Source: Ruegeria discodermiae
GTDB taxonomy: Bacteria; Pseudomonadota; Alphaproteobacteria; Rhodobacterales; Rhodobacteraceae
Reading direction: 5' to 3'
Length of the DNA stretch: 64,000 nt
Assembly (NCBI RefSeq): GCF_030758345.1
Contig: NZ_JAVAMO010000002.1
Span: forward strand, 186,001-250,000
Shown: piece after piece, positions 62,310 through 64,000 of the stretch
Layout of the letters: every line of letters begins with the position of its first letter
Position numbering within the stretch: the stretch's first letter is position 1
Notes under the pieces: model-generated
The model's input: the letters and a program-made list of their open reading frames with translations, nothing else
What the model was told of the DNA's origin: nothing
Database searches by the model: none
Program-made: the position numbers and the translations under genes

Positions 62310-63242
62310 TTAATGTCCCTTCTCTTCACGGTACATCGACCACAGGAAGTAGACGATGAAGCACATCATGATCAGGAACAGCACGACGGCGATGGCCGCG
62401 CCATAGCCCATCCGGAAACCGTATTCGGACAGCGCCACTTCGAACATGTAGTAGGCCAGCACCCGCGACGATCCGAACGGCCCGCCCTGTGTCATGACCG
62501 AGATCAGGTCAAAGGATCTGAGCGCGCCGATGATCGTCACCACAAAGGCGATGAAGGTGGCGGGCCGCAATTGCGGCAGCACGATATACCACAACATCTT
62601 GGCACCTTTTGCACCGTCCAGCCGCCCGGCCTCGATCTGTTCGGGATCAACGGCGTTCAGGCCGGTGAGATAGAGGATCATGCAATAGGCGGTCTGCGGC
62701 CAGAGCCCGGCCGCGATGATCCCGTAGGTGACCAGATGCTCGTTGCCCAGCACGTTGATTGGGCCAAGGCCGAACACGCCGATCATCTGGTTCAACAGGC
62801 CGAAGGTGGGATCATAGAACCAGGTGAATACAAGGCCCACGACAACCTGGCTGATCACAAACGGAAAGAAGAAGAGCGACTTGTAGAGCCGGATACCAAA
62901 CACGGTCTGGTTCAGCAGCAAGGCAATAAATAGACCCGCCGGAATCGCCAGCAAATAGAGAACAAGCCAGATCAGGTTGTTCTTGAGCGAGACATAGAAC
63001 GCATCGCGATCGACCCATTCGTAGTACAGGTCCTCGTAATTGCGCAGGCCGATATATTCCGCCTGCCCCAGCCCGTCCCATTGATACAAGGACAGGTTGA
63101 AGGATTGGAAAACCGGAGCAATCACATAAACGACAAAGAACAGAATACCCGGTGCCAGAAACAGCCAAGGGGCGATGGCTTGCTGGTTGCGGTGGAACCA
63201 GCTTTCGGGTTCGGAATCGATGATATCGGTCGAGGCGGTCAT
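62310..63242 (-). CDS. ABC sugar transporter permease (MalF type)
   Basis: 310 residues from the ATG at 63242 (AGAG nine bases upstream; an ATG three codons earlier sits directly on that site). Six main helices with a periplasmic loop after the first (SLYQWDGLGQAEYIGLRNY) and the EAA-type loop QIEAGRLDGAKGAKMLWYIVLP. Partner of the MalG-like permease. The ATP-binding subunit is not in the window. Confidence 0.92.
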   Translation of the reverse strand: MTASTDIIDSEPESWFHRNQQAIAPWLFLAPGILFFVVYVIAPVFQSFNLSLYQWDGLGQAEYIGLRNYEDLYYEWVDRDAFYVSLKNNLIWLVLYLLAIPAGLFIALLLNQTVFGIRLYKSLFFFPFVISQVVVGLVFTWFYDPTFGLLNQMIGVFGLGPINVLGNEHLVTYGIIAAGLWPQTAYCMILYLTGLNAVDPEQIEAGRLDGAKGAKMLWYIVLPQLRPATFIAFVVTIIGALRSFDLISVMTQGGPFGSSRVLAYYMFEVALSEYGFRMGYGAAIAVVLFLIMMCFIVYFLWSMYREEKGH

Positions 63243-63314
63243 GGCGGCCATCTCTTTCAGACTGAAGGGGTGCGGCTGCGGGATCAGGCCCCGCCTGCCG
63301 CGTTAGCAAGCGTT

Positions 63315-63336
63315 GGGTGGGGTATTATCCCCACCC
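63315..63336 (-). promoter_or_regulatory. Hairpin between binding-protein and permease genes
   Basis: Perfect 8-bp stem GGGTGGGG / CCCCACCC with loop TATTAT, just after the binding-protein stop. No T-run follows. Such hairpins typically stabilise the abundant binding-protein mRNA or partly stop transcription before permease genes. Confidence 0.6.
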
Positions 63337-63343
63337 CAATCGG

Positions 63344-64000
63344 TTATTTGTAGATACGCCCGCGGGCGCGCTCCAGCTTGGACAGAACCTTGTCGAGGCT
63401 GTCAGGCTTGACCATGAATTCCTGGAAGCCTTCCATCGACACTTTGGCCATTTCCGCCGGCGCGTCACGATCCCAGAACTGGGCGACGCCGCCCGGGCTG
63501 TTCTCACTCAGCATGACAAAGCCCTTCTGCAGGAACTTGTCGTCATCCACAGTGGACTTCGAGTTCACCGGCAGCTGTCCTAGGTTCTTGCCATTGTTGA
63601 TGATGGTCTGCTCCTCGGGCGAGGCGACAAAGCGCAGGAACTCGCGCGCCGCTTCCTTGTTCTTGGCTGCGGACGGAATGTGGAATGTGTCGGTCGGCGC
63701 ATCTTCGGCCTTTTCCACGCCCGGGGTGATCTCGACAAACTGGTAGAAATCCAACTGATCATCGGTCAGGCCCGCATCGCGCAGCGGTGCCACCGCGAAG
63801 TTGCCCATCAGATAGGCGGTCGCCTCACCATTGACCATGAAGGGCAGCGCTTCCTGCCAGCTATAGGTCTGGTGATTGTCGATGAACGCGCCCATGTCGA
63901 TCAGCTCTTTCCAGTTCGCGAAAGTCTGCTTGACCCGGTCGTCTTCCCAGCTGATTTCGCCATTGGCCAGCTGATTGTGGAAGTCATAGCCGTTGGTGCG
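63344..64000 (-). CDS. ABC sugar-binding protein (partial, C-terminal 218 residues)
   Basis: The frame is open to the right window edge and starts outside it. The C-terminal half of a cluster B solute-binding protein: DMGAFIDNHQTYSWQEALPF, then MVNGEATAYLMGNFAVAP, then DTFHIPSAAKNKEAAREFLRFV (the typical lid segment), ending RARGRIYK. It captures the sugar in the periplasm and hands it to the two permeases downstream. Signal peptide and start are not visible in this window. Confidence 0.9.
   Translation of the reverse strand, partial: RTNGYDFHNQLANGEISWEDDRVKQTFANWKELIDMGAFIDNHQTYSWQEALPFMVNGEATAYLMGNFAVAPLRDAGLTDDQLDFYQFVEITPGVEKAEDAPTDTFHIPSAAKNKEAAREFLRFVASPEEQTIINNGKNLGQLPVNSKSTVDDDKFLQKGFVMLSENSPGGVAQFWDRDAPAEMAKVSMEGFQEFMVKPDSLDKVLSKLERARGRIYK

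Noticed and set aside
61446-62933. 495-codon plus-strand frame antisense to the two permeases
   Set aside because: His/Arg/Gln-rich shadow of strong GC-biased coding on the other strand; permease frames are unequivocal.

Overview
The window looks like chromosome of a fairly GC-rich alphaproteobacterium, most likely the Rhodobacteraceae/Roseobacter group. The clues are a monomeric NADP isocitrate dehydrogenase, a ChrR-type cupin, a P4-type integrase linked to AlpA, primase and DUF3987 genes, and protein sequences of roseobacter type. Genus cannot be set from sequence alone. No rRNA, intact tRNA or CRISPR array was seen.

Layout. (1) About 1-19.3 kb is accessory DNA. It holds a degraded prophage or satellite: integrase at its right end, AlpA, winged-helix protein, primase, DUF3987, small genes, HGG-type protein and two internal-virion-like proteins. 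No terminase, portal, capsid or tail genes lie between, and plus-strand cargo sits where they would be expected. The cargo includes a stand-alone protein matching the C-terminal third of cytochrome oxidase subunit I. A thermonuclease plus zinc-ribbon module occurs on both sides of the prophage. Its right copy is split around an RTX-type secreted protein gene and lies next to a dead DNA methyltransferase. (2) 19.3-28 kb is a seven-gene V/A-type ATPase operon (B-D-I-K-E-DUF2764-A) ending in acetate kinase. Upstream are a bicarbonate-transporter-like permease and a divergent LysR regulator. (3) 30-47.8 kb is mixed core and accessory genes: acetyltransferases, class II amidotransferase, GST, ChrR-like cupin, TetR regulator, isocitrate dehydrogenase, Tex, glycerol kinase, GH25 lysozyme, DeoR regulator, phosphonate-monoester-hydrolase-like sulfatase and a class III cyclase with TPRs. 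(4) 47.8-52.5 kb is a compact minus-strand operon of YcaO, TfuA, a cytoplasmic HEXXH peptidase and a 240-residue protein ending in seven perfect S/T-G-A-K-V/A repeats. This looks like an undescribed RiPP or protein-modification system and is the most interesting part of the window. (5) 52.6-64 kb is a tightly coupled galactoside operon: ABC importer, alpha- and beta-galactosidases, then a complete oxidative (De Ley-Doudoroff-type) galactose route of dehydrogenase, lactonase, dehydratase, kinase and aldolase.

How the parts work together. In region 5, galacto-oligosaccharides are imported, cleaved to galactose, oxidised to galactonate, dehydrated, phosphorylated and split to pyruvate and glyceraldehyde 3-phosphate. 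In region 2, an ion-pumping rotary ATPase shares a transcript with an ATP-yielding or ATP-using acetate kinase. In region 4, the natural reading is that YcaO/TfuA modifies the peptidase-processed repeat tail, which is inference. Start codons were chosen by ribosome-binding site and by overlap with the upstream gene.
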